This document shows, piece by piece, positions 18,669 to 27,285 of a stretch of DNA of 64,000 nucleotides. The notes below the pieces were generated by a model, which was not told the DNA's origin, made no database searches, and saw only the letters and a program-made list of their open reading frames with translations. The translations under genes were made by a program, and so were the position numbers. Source of the stretch: CAXBBB01 sp963815505 (lineage in GTDB: Bacteria > Bacteroidota > Rhodothermia > Rhodothermales > BA12); NCBI GenBank assembly GCA_963815505.1, contig CAWFGU010000023.1, forward strand, positions 62,001 to 126,000. Reading direction: 5' to 3'. Positions within the stretch are counted from its first letter, which is position 1. Each line of letters begins with the position of its first letter.

Positions 18669-20663
18669 TTATTCGTCTTCTTGGTCGAATTGAAATCGCT
18701 CGAAGAAGTCAGGGTCGGTAGTCCAGACCGCATTGTTCGACGAGATAGTGTACGCTCCCGATGGGGGCGCCGCGTCTTCTGGCAGCGCTCCCTTTCGGTA
18801 GAGCGTAATCAAAAGAGGGGGCATCCCTTCGCATGCCTGCCGAATCGCGTTCAGAAAACCCTCGCGTTCAGTTGAAATGGTAAAGGCGATAAACTGTACA
18901 CCAAGTCGAGGCACCAGCGCGCCCACCTCACGGCGGACCGCAATATCAAGCGAGCCGGCCGGGCTGTCCACCACGAACGGCAGTTTGTGAGAGGCCCGGT
19001 TGAGAAGGGTCGAGAGAAAACCGTAGCCCACGGCCAAGGTCTCGCCTTCGCTTCCTCCTTCTTTGCCCACCAGCCTCAGTGAGGAAGCAACGCTTTGCAA
19101 CTCGAGTCCGTTATTCGGCATCAGCTGACCAATGCGCTCGTTGGCTTGAAGGCGAATGGATTCGCTCAGTTTGTCTACCGCAAGCTGTTGTGCCGAGCCC
19201 AAAAGCCGTACTAGGACGTCGCTCTGCTTCTTAAGATGGAGCGTTTGCGTGATGTCGGCGAGCTCGCGGCTCGCGTCTTCGAGTGTGCGCTCGAGCTGTC
19301 TTTCGTGCTGGCTATGCGTTGCGATTGCCCCCTTGCTGCCAGAGGGGTATTCCTCTTCGAACTCGCCGAGTTGCCGCTCGATCTCTTCCAAATTGCGGCG
19401 CAGAGCGTCGGCCCGCTCTTGAGACTTCTTAACGTCGGGGTTCATTTGACCCGCTCGGCTGTTGAGCGCGTCTAACGCCGTCTGCGCCTTGACTTCCTCT
19501 TCGGCTGCGTCTTCCAGTTGACTCACCCAGTCGGACAGCTTTTCAGCCGGTTCGTTGACAGCGTCGTTGGAGGAGACCACCTCCTTGACGCTCGCCTTCA
19601 GTTGGTTTAGTAACGCGATGCTGTCCTGGCCCATGTATTGCTGAGCCCGCTCGCGTAGCCGCTTGCTTCGCTCGTCCGTCATCGGCTCACCGCAAACGCA
19701 CGAATCGGCCTCTGCGAGCTCTGCAAAGAACTCGCGTGATGCGGTCTCAGGTAGTTTGACTTGGTCTAGGCTCATCCGCAGCCGGTGAGCACCTTGAGCA
19801 AACGACTCTGATAGCGCCAGGGGATTCCGTAATGCATTCAGGGTGCTCTGTGCCAAGCTTCGCACGCGCTCTTGAGTTCGCTGTAGACGTGCTTCCGCTG
19901 CCCCGACCTTTTGGCCAAGCTCTTCGTTTTGCTGCACCGTTTCGGCGTGGCGACGCTCCTCCCGTTCGAGATTCTCGCTAATCTGCTGATGTTCGTATTG
20001 CAGGCTGTTTTTCTTCTGGCGTACCTCGTCTAGCCGTGTCTCGAGTTCGTAGACCAAATTGCGGCGACGCGTCAGCGCCTTGTCAGATTCGGCCCCGAAC
20101 CGGTGGACTCGTTCGCGCCAACGAGCATCCACGCGCTCGCCCATCGTCCCCAGGAGGTCGAGCTGAAACAGATGTCGTACCGCTTCGCTGGCTCGCGTCT
20201 TGGTGGCGTCCGTAAGGTCTCGGGCCAGCTCTCCGTCGAATACGAACAGCGAGGTCATGTTGGGCTCCAAAAAGGCCGCCAACTCGGGAGGTGGGGCAAA
20301 TCCAGGCTTCTGTCCTTGAGGGAGAGTAGTAAAATATTGAGCAGTACCGCTCTCGAAGTCAAATTGGAGCGTCAGGGTACACCGCTTCTCTTCCCGATCG
20401 TCTACGCGGTACCGTAGCCGGACCCGGAAATGACCCGTCTCTTCGCTCCCGCGATACGCTCGGATCTCTTTGGCGGTACCCATCGGAGCGCCGGCCAAGG
20501 TGGCGCGCAGTAGCCGCAGCGTTGTTGTCTTACCGGTGCCGTTGGGCATCTGGATCAGCACGATGGGGTGGACGCCATCTGCGTCGGTTGATAGGTCCAG
20601 CACGAAGTCGGGCGCACGAAGGCCCTGGCTCTCTATCTGGTCGATCTGTACGGTGATGGCCAT
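18669..20663 (-). CDS. SMC/Rad50-like ATPase of the PbeABCD-like cassette
   Basis: A 664-residue P-loop ATPase. Walker A is NGTGKTT at residues 41-47. Walker B is LPFVVDSPAGSLD near the C-terminus, so head, coiled-coil and head-half are arranged as in Rad50/DndD. The two coiled-coil arms (about 190-290 and 380-500) are separated by a cysteine pair, CVCGEP, resembling a zinc-hook apex. A segment with SGTAQYFTT lies in the N-terminal lobe. It is related in layout to DndD but clearly divergent and encoded in a separate operon. Inferred role: ATP-driven sensing or loading on unmodified DNA for the antiviral response. The frame is intact. Confidence 0.75.
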   Translation of the reverse strand: MAITVQIDQIESQGLRAPDFVLDLSTDADGVHPIVLIQMPNGTGKTTTLRLLRATLAGAPMGTAKEIRAYRGSEETGHFRVRLRYRVDDREEKRCTLTLQFDFESGTAQYFTTLPQGQKPGFAPPPELAAFLEPNMTSLFVFDGELARDLTDATKTRASEAVRHLFQLDLLGTMGERVDARWRERVHRFGAESDKALTRRRNLVYELETRLDEVRQKKNSLQYEHQQISENLEREERRHAETVQQNEELGQKVGAAEARLQRTQERVRSLAQSTLNALRNPLALSESFAQGAHRLRMSLDQVKLPETASREFFAELAEADSCVCGEPMTDERSKRLRERAQQYMGQDSIALLNQLKASVKEVVSSNDAVNEPAEKLSDWVSQLEDAAEEEVKAQTALDALNSRAGQMNPDVKKSQERADALRRNLEEIERQLGEFEEEYPSGSKGAIATHSQHERQLERTLEDASRELADITQTLHLKKQSDVLVRLLGSAQQLAVDKLSESIRLQANERIGQLMPNNGLELQSVASSLRLVGKEGGSEGETLAVGYGFLSTLLNRASHKLPFVVDSPAGSLDIAVRREVGALVPRLGVQFIAFTISTEREGFLNAIRQACEGMPPLLITLYRKGALPEDAAPPSGAYTISSNNAVWTTDPDFFERFQFDQEDE

Positions 20664-20666
20664 GCT

Positions 20667-20855
20667 CTAGTCCTCTTCTACGCGCACCGCCTCAAGCAAA
20701 GCGTTGAGGCGCGACTGAACCATGGTGCTGTTGGTCATGCTCACCTTGCCAGCGGCAGCGTCCTGAAACCAACGCGCAATAAGATCGGCAACTTCAGAGG
20801 GCTGCCCCACCTGATGGACTGCTTCGTGAATAGCTTCTGTGACATGCTTTTCCAT
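20667..20855 (-). CDS. 62-residue protein of the PbeABCD-like cassette
   Basis: A very small helical acidic protein (MEKHVTEAIHEAVHQVGQPS, ADLIARWFQDAAAGK). It lies between the helicase and the SMC-like gene with gaps of 14 and 3 bp, so it belongs to the same transcript. Its tiny size would let annotation miss it. No motif suggests a function; a bridging or regulatory subunit is possible. Its presence as the second of four genes is what makes the operon match the Pbe layout. Confidence 0.6.
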   Translation of the reverse strand: MEKHVTEAIHEAVHQVGQPSEVADLIARWFQDAAAGKVSMTNSTMVQSRLNALLEAVRVEED

Positions 20856-20869
20856 TGCAGAAAGGGGGA

Positions 20870-22846
20870 TTAGGGGTTGGGCCGCACAGCGGCTAGGGCT
20901 TCAAAGAAGCGCCGACGCAGCGTGTCAGCGCTAACGTGAGGTGCTCCGTCGGAGGCCGGCGAGTCTCCTTCAGCCGGATCAACACCGCCCGGCGCGTCGG
21001 CTCGAACGAAATCGACGATCGTCGCCACTTTGTCAGGGTCGCTGGGATCGGTGCGCAAGCAGCGCCCCACCCGCTGGATGGTCTCTAGCTGCGCGCGGCT
21101 CGACGAGAACAAGATGACGTTGCGTAGCGACCGTACGTCAATGCCTTGGGATAGCTTGTGGCACGTCACCAAGCATTCGATGTCGCCACGAGCGAAGCGT
21201 TCAAGCACGGCCGGGTCTTCGCCGCCGTAGTAGGTGGCAAACTCGGGGTGATGACGGTGTAGGATCGGCATTACGCGCTCTCCGTACTCCATCGTCTCGA
21301 CAAATACGATGCACCGACGCAACACCTCGGGGCGCTGTTTAGCAAATGCCTCGAACAGGGGCAGCTTCGCTTCTGACGTTTTGTAGACGCGGGCCAGATC
21401 AATCCAAAGCTCCTCCTTGGACATCGGCCGTCCCTCGCGCTTACGTGCTGCCTGCTTAGCGTATACCCCCTGCAACCGGTCGCGGTCGCCCTGGGTCAGC
21501 TCGTACTCCAGAGGATAGTAATCGAACGGGCAAAGGATTCCCCATTCGATGGCTTCCGCCAAGCCGAACTCGAACAGCACCGGACCCACGTGCCGCTCAA
21601 TAAACGCGGTGCCATCCTCGTCGTATTCGCGCTCCGGCGTAGCGCTTAGACCCAGACGGAAACGCACCGCATCCGACCGCCCTGCCAATTGCTCGCGGTT
21701 CCTAGGGCTACCTAAGCTATGCACCTCGTCGTAGATCAGCAGCGTTCTGCGAGCTTGGTCGGCCACTAGGCCCTCCAGAGCACCAGCTGTATTGGCATGG
21801 GAAGCAAGCAAGGCCTTGCCAGCAGGACGCCGGCAAAACCGCGGTACGCCGCGATGCGCGCCATACGCGCGCAGCAGCCCACTCATCAAGGGGTCCCCGT
21901 CGCGAGCATGCAGCAGCTCGCGGTGCCACTGATCTAGCAGGTCGTTGCCTGGCATACTCACGATAAGCGTGTCAACCTCACCGGCGTCCAGCAGGTCACG
22001 CGCAATCCGCAGCGCCGTACGCGTCTTGCCCGTGCCGGTCGCCATGTTGAGCACGCCGCGCTCGTGCTGAAGAAAGCACTTCACCGCCTCGTCCTGGTGG
22101 CGCCACTTATTCAAAACCGGTGGGGGCGCCGGTTCGGTTACGCGCTCACCGCCTGAACCACGATAAGGACGGAGAACCTCTGCTGCTACGTCGGTGAAAG
22201 GGACTACCTCAAGTCCCTGCGTCTTGCCCGTCCATAACCGCTCGAACTGGTCCTCTTTGCGTTCCACTCGTCCTTGCTCATCGTCCCACGACCAGTACAC
22301 GTCGATAGACTCAAAATTGTCTATAAGACCCCCGCGCGTTTCGTTGGCCGAGCCGGAGAACGCGACCCGGGACCCTCCCTCGCTCGGGGACACGTCATAG
22401 AACACGCCTATCTTTTCATGATATAGACCCATGCGCAGGTGACCTGAAGCGTCTACCGGCAGGGCTAGTTTTACCTCCAATCGCCCTTGTGCGACCAACC
22501 ACTCCAACGCTTCTAGGGGCTTCTTCAGCCAAGCGGATGTACTCTCCAAACCTCGCTCCAAAGCAGCCCGCAGCACGTCATCGCGTTGCGCGTAGCCCTT
22601 TCGAAGTGCCTCAATGTCGGCATCGAGCAAATGGGGTGAGCACACCAGTTCAATCCGTCCATCGTTCTCGATAAGTCGTTCTATCCCTTGAGCAACCTGA
22701 GCCAGGCCGCTACTCGTGAAGTATCCAACAGCCCGTCGGTAGAGCACCGACTCACTCAGGCAGGGGGCATAAAACGCTTTGACTAGACTCCCCTCATCGC
22801 TTCGGTAGCCCACCTTGAGTGTGCCATCTAGTTTTAGGAGAGCCAT
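20870..22846 (-). CDS. PLD-domain / DEAD-like SF2 helicase of the PbeABCD-like cassette
   Basis: A 658-residue fusion. The N-terminal 190 residues form a phospholipase-D-like domain with HEK at 143-145 and GSANE at 165-169 (one HKD-type half). An SF2 helicase follows: GTGKT at 271-275, DEVH at 373-376, LSATPER, and motif VI QRVGRCLRTD. This architecture is common in restriction and antiviral loci. It starts the reverse-strand operon and is divergent from the dndE/dndA relics, whose spacer holds its promoter. Unlike DndFGH restriction, PbeABCD has been reported to block virus DNA replication without cutting; whether the PLD site here is active is unknown. No frameshift. Confidence 0.8.
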   Translation of the reverse strand: MALLKLDGTLKVGYRSDEGSLVKAFYAPCLSESVLYRRAVGYFTSSGLAQVAQGIERLIENDGRIELVCSPHLLDADIEALRKGYAQRDDVLRAALERGLESTSAWLKKPLEALEWLVAQGRLEVKLALPVDASGHLRMGLYHEKIGVFYDVSPSEGGSRVAFSGSANETRGGLIDNFESIDVYWSWDDEQGRVERKEDQFERLWTGKTQGLEVVPFTDVAAEVLRPYRGSGGERVTEPAPPPVLNKWRHQDEAVKCFLQHERGVLNMATGTGKTRTALRIARDLLDAGEVDTLIVSMPGNDLLDQWHRELLHARDGDPLMSGLLRAYGAHRGVPRFCRRPAGKALLASHANTAGALEGLVADQARRTLLIYDEVHSLGSPRNREQLAGRSDAVRFRLGLSATPEREYDEDGTAFIERHVGPVLFEFGLAEAIEWGILCPFDYYPLEYELTQGDRDRLQGVYAKQAARKREGRPMSKEELWIDLARVYKTSEAKLPLFEAFAKQRPEVLRRCIVFVETMEYGERVMPILHRHHPEFATYYGGEDPAVLERFARGDIECLVTCHKLSQGIDVRSLRNVILFSSSRAQLETIQRVGRCLRTDPSDPDKVATIVDFVRADAPGGVDPAEGDSPASDGAPHVSADTLRRRFFEALAAVRPNP

Positions 22847-22902
22847 TCTTGTGTCGTGAGGTTTGCATTAGTATAACCATAACGCTCACCCGCCACCTTC
22901 AT

Positions 22903-23085
22903 AATGATCTCCTGTTCGGGGCCATGACCAATCAGCGCCTTGCAGACAACGGCTTGGCCGGCCAGGTCGAGGACGAGCAGACCGTGAGAGCCTACTTTCG
23001 CGCACACGTGCCCCCATACGTACACCTGTTATTTGAGCCTATCAAGAGCGCAAGCGATCTGGCCCGCCTTGTACTGCGAGCTTAA
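22903..23085 (+). pseudogene. dndE: dndE relic (second copy)
   Basis: The frame reads NDLLFGAMTNQRLADNGLAG and then EQTVRAYFRAHVPPYVHLLF, which aligns with YDALFVGLIKERLHSDGLDP and FRAHVHRGVHLLF of the intact DndE at 13553. Only the C-terminal 60 residues remain, with no N-terminal DNA-binding part. It is followed 32 bp later by a dndA relic, preserving the dndE-dndA order. Protein similarity to the intact copy is moderate, so this is a diverged paralogue, not a recent duplication. Confidence 0.7.
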
Positions 23086-23117
23086 AGATACTGAGGTCTG
23101 ATCTATCTTAGCCGGCT

Positions 23118-23665
23118 ATGCCAAACCTCATCTACCTCGACCACCAAGCCACCACACCGGTAGAACCGCGTGTTTTTCAGGCAATGCTGCCGTACTCTAC
23201 CGAGATGTACGGAAACGCCGCAAGCCGCGCTCATGCGGCTGAGCTGGATGCCAAGCGTGCTGTCAAAAAGGCGCGCAAGCAGGTTGCGGACCTGATCGGT
23301 GCGCAACCCGACGAGATTGTATTTACTAGTGGCGCTACCGAAGCCAACAACTTAGCGCTGTGTGGTGGCTTGGTGGTCGAGGTAGATGAGGGAGATCATT
23401 TAGTCACGGCCGTAACGCCGAGAACTGGGCACTCGTCGTCGAACTCAAGGACTCGGTCACCCTCCCAACAGGTTTGGCCTGCACGTCGGCATCGGCCGAA
23501 CTATCTCACGTTGTTGAAGCTCTCGGCTTCGGCGAGGACCGTGCGCATCATGCCGTTCGTTTCTCTGTAGGTGGCGCCAACACCGAAGATCAGGTCGATC
23601 GGATTGCCGCCGCCGTCGAGTCCCTTCGCGCCTTCAGCCGAGCTAAATCAACTAAGTCCACCTAA
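23118..23665 (+). pseudogene. dndA: dndA relic with internal deletion (second copy)
   Basis: The start (MPNLIYLDHQATTPVEPRVF) through SGATEANNLALCG is a good desulfurase N-terminus. The end (TGLACTSASAELSHVVEALG to 23665) is a good C-terminus containing the catalytic Cys. The roughly 230 residues between, including the PLP lysine segment SAHK, are gone, and a junction of foreign-looking sequence lies around 23360-23460. The protein cannot bind PLP normally. The junction includes an inverted copy of the gene's own 5' end (see repeat at 23126). Confidence 0.8.
23126..23391. repeat. Perfect 32-bp inverted repeat inside the dndA relic
   Basis: Positions 23126-23157 (coding for LIYLDHQATT) recur as an exact reverse complement at 23360-23391, right at the internal deletion junction. 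No such repeat exists in the intact dndA. A fold-back template switch during repair would create it. Confidence 0.9.
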
Positions 23666-23669
23666 CGAA

Positions 23670-24437
23670 ATGCCTGAATCGCCCGCAGAAGGGTCTAAGG
23701 ACCCCGAAGAACAGGAGCCGACCGAAGTAGAGGCCTATTACAGGAAGCTCCACACGAACTGCGGGGTATCGCTCGAGGCTCTCTTGGAAAGCGACCACTC
23801 TGCGGAACTCGCTAGGGTGCACGCCTTCGCAAGTGACCTCTGGGACTGGGCCGATGTTCTGAACGACCGTACTGAACACCCCCTCCTCAAGGTCGCACAC
23901 CGCGAGTACCAACATGCTGCCCTGGCGTTGTCGATGGGGCTATACACTCTCTCGTTTGTGGGACTGCGACTCACACTCGAACTGTCCCTCGCTGCCGTGT
24001 ACCTATCAGGCCGCGAGGTCGAGCTCCGCCATTGGCTGGGGGGACGGCGGGATACGAGTTGGGCAGCCATTTCCTCTAAGGACACGGGTGTCTTCTCGAA
24101 GTCATTCGTCGAAGCGTTTAGCCCCGTCCTTCTCGGCACCGAGGACTCCTTCCGAGACGTTGCGGTAGCAACCTACCGTGAGTGTTCTCAGCACGTACAC
24201 GGCAATATCGGTCGGACCCAACCGGTCCCCGATACCGTTTCGTTCGATGCCGACGCCTTTGGAGTATGGACGGATCTGTGCGAGGGGGTCCGAACGTGCG
24301 TGCTATACGCGCTCACGGCCCGGTACTTCATTGATCTCCCTGTGGCTAGCCGTTCTAGAGTAGAAGCCACTGTACTGGAAGAGATCGGGGGGGCTGAGTC
24401 CGTCCGCGCATTGATCGAGTCGCCTACATCCGTATGA
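23670..24437 (+). CDS. Hypothetical protein, first gene of an ATPase pair
   Basis: A 255-residue protein, largely helical, from the ATG at 23670. It has an acidic N-terminus (KDPEEQEPTEVEAYYRKL), a hydrophobic central helix (ALSMGLYTLSFVGLRLTLEL) and a possible His-based feature in YRECSQHVHGNIGR. The layout, with a helical bundle and a conserved R/H patch, is loosely like the HEPN or AbiV/DUF-type helical partners of defence ATPases, but I cannot assign it to a family. Its TGA overlaps the start of the ATPase gene (ATGA at 24434), so the two are strictly coupled. Confidence 0.55.
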   Translation: MPESPAEGSKDPEEQEPTEVEAYYRKLHTNCGVSLEALLESDHSAELARVHAFASDLWDWADVLNDRTEHPLLKVAHREYQHAALALSMGLYTLSFVGLRLTLELSLAAVYLSGREVELRHWLGGRRDTSWAAISSKDTGVFSKSFVEAFSPVLLGTEDSFRDVAVATYRECSQHVHGNIGRTQPVPDTVSFDADAFGVWTDLCEGVRTCVLYALTARYFIDLPVASRSRVEATVLEEIGGAESVRALIESPTSV

Positions 24438-26041
24438 AAGAGCTCCTATTCCGAACAGAAGACATTCCTCTAGGCGACATTCAAGACCTGTTCGTCCCGA
24501 CCCGTCGGGACCGAGAGATCGTGGACGCGCTCAAGGGGCACAACCCGACGCTCCTCGTCGGTAGCAGGGGCGTTGGAAAGTCGTTCCTTTTGAGGGTGGC
24601 GGAGGCCGAACTGAAAGACGACCTTCAAACAGAGAGGGTCTTACCCGTCTACGTCCCGCTCAACAAGGCCGGACTCCTCAGGACGACTCTCGACCAACAG
24701 TTCCGTTACTGGACCACCGCTAAGTTGGTAAGCCGGCTCGTCCGGACGCTTCGCCAGACTGGACTCACGGCCCTCCCCAGAGGAGCCGCGCACATTCTCG
24801 CCGACCAGTTTGAGCGCGGTGGCGAGCTTCAGGCGACCGTGGATGCGTTCGAAGGGTCTTGGTCCATGCCAGTTACGGAAGTGGACGTTGCCCACGTCCC
24901 TCCTCTGGATGACTTCAAGGACGCCATCGAGGACTTATGTACGTCTCTGAACCTCAAGCGCGTCAACCTCTTCTTCGACGAAGCGACTCACGTATTGATT
25001 CCAGAACAGCAACGGCAGTTCTTTGATCTGTTCCGAGACCTAAGAAGCCCATACCTGTGCTGCAACGCGGCGGTCTATCCTGGCGTCTCTGCCTACGGAG
25101 ACACGTTTAGACCAGCCCATGACGCGACCCAGATGCCCGTCGAGCGGGACGTCCTGGATTCAGGATACGTCTCTAGTATGAGAGAAATCGTGTCTCATCA
25201 GGCCGATGCGGAGCTCAATATCAAGATCGCGAAGAACGGCAAAAATTTCGACGTGCTTGCATATGCAGCCAGCGGTAACCCCAGGCTGCTACTAAAAACG
25301 GTAGCTAGTGCAGGGGACCTAAGATCTCGGATCGTGACCTCCACACTTCGTGATTTCTACCGGAACGACTTCTGGGCTGAGCATTCAGCCTTAGCTGAGC
25401 GATACCCTGGGTATACCCCTCTCGTTGATTGGGGTAGGCGCTTCATCGAGGAAGTGGTGGTCCCCAACAGGGTATCCGCCAACCAGAAGGCTGTCGCGGA
25501 AGACGGCGGTACGTCCAGGTACTTCTGGGTAGGAAGAGACGCTCCTCAAGCTGTCCACTCAGCCCTCCAACTGCTGATGTATACGGGAGCGATAAGCGTG
25601 GAGACGGAGAGCTACAAAGGGACTAAAGGTTGGTACGGAACGAGATACTCTGTGCATCTCGGCGTCCTTTTCGCTGGAGACACGAGCAACGAGTCAACCA
25701 TTGACACCATGTTTAACGTTGCCAAAAGGTTGTCGGTGACCGAGATGGCCTTCTTCGGTCCAAGGCATGAGGAGTTTGACTCACTCAAGGTCGACCTCAG
25801 TAAGGTGACCGAGCCTAGCGTCGAGGCTGCCATCGACAATCGGCTGACTCAGGACCTCTCAGTCCTCGACGTGACGGACTTCCAAAGGGAGCGACTTCGA
25901 AGTCTTGAACTCGCAACAGTCGGTGAGGTATTCCAGGCAGGAGAAGACGCCTTCCGGGAGGCATACTACGTAGGTCCCGTCCGAGCTCGTCAAATGCAAA
26001 ACGCAGCGGAGGCTGCTGTACTGGAGTACCTATTGGGATGA
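24434..26041 (+). CDS. AAA/ORC-like ATPase with C-terminal HhH domain
   Basis: A 535-residue P-loop ATPase. Walker A is GSRGVGKS at 43-50, and Walker B is VNLFFDEATHVL (DE at about 182-183). An arginine-rich sensor region and a winged-helix-like middle follow. The last 50 residues (RLRSLELATVGEVFQAGEDAF, VGPVRARQMQNAA) resemble the helix-hairpin-helix C-terminal domain of RNA polymerase alpha, a DNA-binding module. N-terminal text such as IQDLFVPTRRDREIVDALKG is typical of single-gene or two-gene defence ATPases. It is coupled to the upstream gene and flanked by PT defence and phage relics. I infer a defence pair of undescribed type. No frameshift. Confidence 0.6.
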   Translation: MKELLFRTEDIPLGDIQDLFVPTRRDREIVDALKGHNPTLLVGSRGVGKSFLLRVAEAELKDDLQTERVLPVYVPLNKAGLLRTTLDQQFRYWTTAKLVSRLVRTLRQTGLTALPRGAAHILADQFERGGELQATVDAFEGSWSMPVTEVDVAHVPPLDDFKDAIEDLCTSLNLKRVNLFFDEATHVLIPEQQRQFFDLFRDLRSPYLCCNAAVYPGVSAYGDTFRPAHDATQMPVERDVLDSGYVSSMREIVSHQADAELNIKIAKNGKNFDVLAYAASGNPRLLLKTVASAGDLRSRIVTSTLRDFYRNDFWAEHSALAERYPGYTPLVDWGRRFIEEVVVPNRVSANQKAVAEDGGTSRYFWVGRDAPQAVHSALQLLMYTGAISVETESYKGTKGWYGTRYSVHLGVLFAGDTSNESTIDTMFNVAKRLSVTEMAFFGPRHEEFDSLKVDLSKVTEPSVEAAIDNRLTQDLSVLDVTDFQRERLRSLELATVGEVFQAGEDAFREAYYVGPVRARQMQNAAEAAVLEYLLG

Positions 26042-26077
26042 CCTGCTCCAGGAGGCCTAGACACCACCGCGAGGTGT

Positions 26078-26527
26078 TCAGGAAAGCAGCGTAAAACTCG
26101 GCTGAGACTGTGTCACCAGCAGACGAGACTGCTCACCAGCAACACCGAGCACACCGTGCAGCGCCTTCCGGCTGCTCGTCACCTCGTCCCACTCGTCGCC
26201 GTCAATGTCTGCTCTACCCAGACCCGGCAGGATGCACCCGCGCGTATCCCTCGGGTAGTTGCCCGCGTGCAACAAGATGAAGCTGCGCGGAGCCGTTCCC
26301 AACACGATCAGATGGTCTCGGTACCGGCGGCTCCACCGCCGCCGCACGTCGTACAGCCATGGGGGAATGCAGCTCTCGCCAATCCGGTTATCCCGCCACG
26401 GCGGCTCGAGGGCCCAGCCGTCCATCTGCAACACGCCACCGCTGTCGTAGACGCGCAATTCGCCCAGCGTCCGGTCCGGTAGGTGCTCGGTCCGGTGCAG
26501 GTGGATCAGCGGGCGCGGCTCATACAT
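26078..26527 (-). CDS. DUF5675 family phage protein
   Basis: From the ATG at 26527 the product is 149 residues: LIHLHRTEHLPDRTLGELRV, CIPPWLYDVRRRWSRRYRDH, FILLHAGNYPRDTRGCILPG. That is the pattern of DUF5675, small proteins of phages and contractile-injection loci with a beta fold and conserved H/C residues. The precise role is not known. The frame is open further upstream, but the ATG sits 2 bp after the stop of the preceding holin-like gene, so it is the natural start. It is the last gene of a reverse-strand phage-like block. Confidence 0.7.
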   Translation of the reverse strand: MYEPRPLIHLHRTEHLPDRTLGELRVYDSGGVLQMDGWALEPPWRDNRIGESCIPPWLYDVRRRWSRRYRDHLIVLGTAPRSFILLHAGNYPRDTRGCILPGLGRADIDGDEWDEVTSSRKALHGVLGVAGEQSRLLVTQSQPSFTLLS

Positions 26528-26529
26528 CG

Positions 26530-26901
26530 CTACTCGGCTGCCACGGGCGCATCGCCCGCCGACGGTCGAGCCAGGTACGCCGCTACCCAGGCCACGACGG
26601 CGGCCGCGCTGCCATAGGCCGCCAGCCCCAGATCCCACGCCGACTCCACGTCTTGGGCCGTCACGCTCGGCAGCCCACGCCGTGCCAGCAGGCTGTTGAT
26701 CAGCGGCAGCATCAGCGCGGCCAGCGTACCCACCGCCGCGCCCACGCGCAGCTTCCGCACCGGCCGGGCCGTCGGGGTGACCAGCTTGGGTGCAGGGCGC
26801 AGATCGGGGATGGGCGGCTCGGTCGTCTCGTGGACGCGCCGCGTCGGTACGCGCTCAGGCTTGCCGCCTCTATTCGGATCTGGGGTCTGCTGCTGGTTCA
26901 T
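26530..26901 (-). CDS. Holin-like two-TM protein
   Basis: A 123-residue protein with a charged, Pro-rich N-terminus and two hydrophobic segments (AAVGTLAALMLPLINSLLA, then LGLAAYGSAAAVVAWVAAYL). The hairpin topology, small size and position between a coiled-coil membrane protein and DUF5675 fit a phage holin. No sequence motif proves it. Confidence 0.45.
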   Translation of the reverse strand: MNQQQTPDPNRGGKPERVPTRRVHETTEPPIPDLRPAPKLVTPTARPVRKLRVGAAVGTLAALMLPLINSLLARRGLPSVTAQDVESAWDLGLAAYGSAAAVVAWVAAYLARPSAGDAPVAAE

Positions 26902-26913
26902 GGCCTTGGTGCG

Positions 26914-27240
26914 TCACGGACGACGCGTCTGCTGCTGATACGTGTACTCGATGCGCGCCTCCAGGTGGTCGATGCGACGCTCCAGGTGCTCCAGCCGACG
27001 CGCGTGGCTCGCCTGGTCGACCAGCACGCCGCGCAGACTCTCGTCCAGCCGCTCCAGACGCGCCGTGTTGTCTGAGATGTCGTCGGCGACCGCCCGCATC
27101 GTCGTGTTGACCGACCAGCCAAACAGCGCCACGAGCATCGCCGTCACCAGCTGCAGCGCGTTGCGCATCAGCCAGCTCTCGGCTCTGTTCTCGGGGCGTC
27201 CGGACTGCGCCGGTGACTGCGTGTGGTCGGTGTCGTTCAT
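26914..27240 (-). CDS. Small single-TM coiled-coil protein (phage lysis or spanin-like)
   Basis: Starting at the ATG at 27240 the product has 108 residues. A hydrophilic N-terminus precedes one membrane segment (LQLVTAMLVALFGWSV). Heptad repeats follow (ISDNTARLERLDESLRGVLV, HLERRIDHLEARIEYTYQQQ). Such tail- or lysis-associated proteins are common beside holins. The frame is also open upstream, but this ATG gives the typical topology. No enzymatic motif. Confidence 0.45.
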   Translation of the reverse strand: MNDTDHTQSPAQSGRPENRAESWLMRNALQLVTAMLVALFGWSVNTTMRAVADDISDNTARLERLDESLRGVLVDQASHARRLEHLERRIDHLEARIEYTYQQQTRRP

Positions 27241-27285
27241 GGCTCTCGTCTCCGGGTCTGCTCCTACTTCGCTCCCTATCAACTC

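Noticed and set aside
18669..20663. SbcC or RecN as identity for the SMC-like ATPase
   Set aside because: The partner gene is not SbcD, and the context is a four-gene defence operon. Layout is Rad50/DndD-like but shorter.
18193..22846. DndFGH restriction module
   Set aside because: No DndF-, DndG- or DndH-like layout is seen: the helicase has a PLD domain and the operon has four genes with a 62-residue member. A Pbe-like cassette fits better.
20870..22846. DISARM or BREX component
   Set aside because: No methyltransferase, DUF1998 or PglZ/BrxL-like gene is in the neighbourhood.
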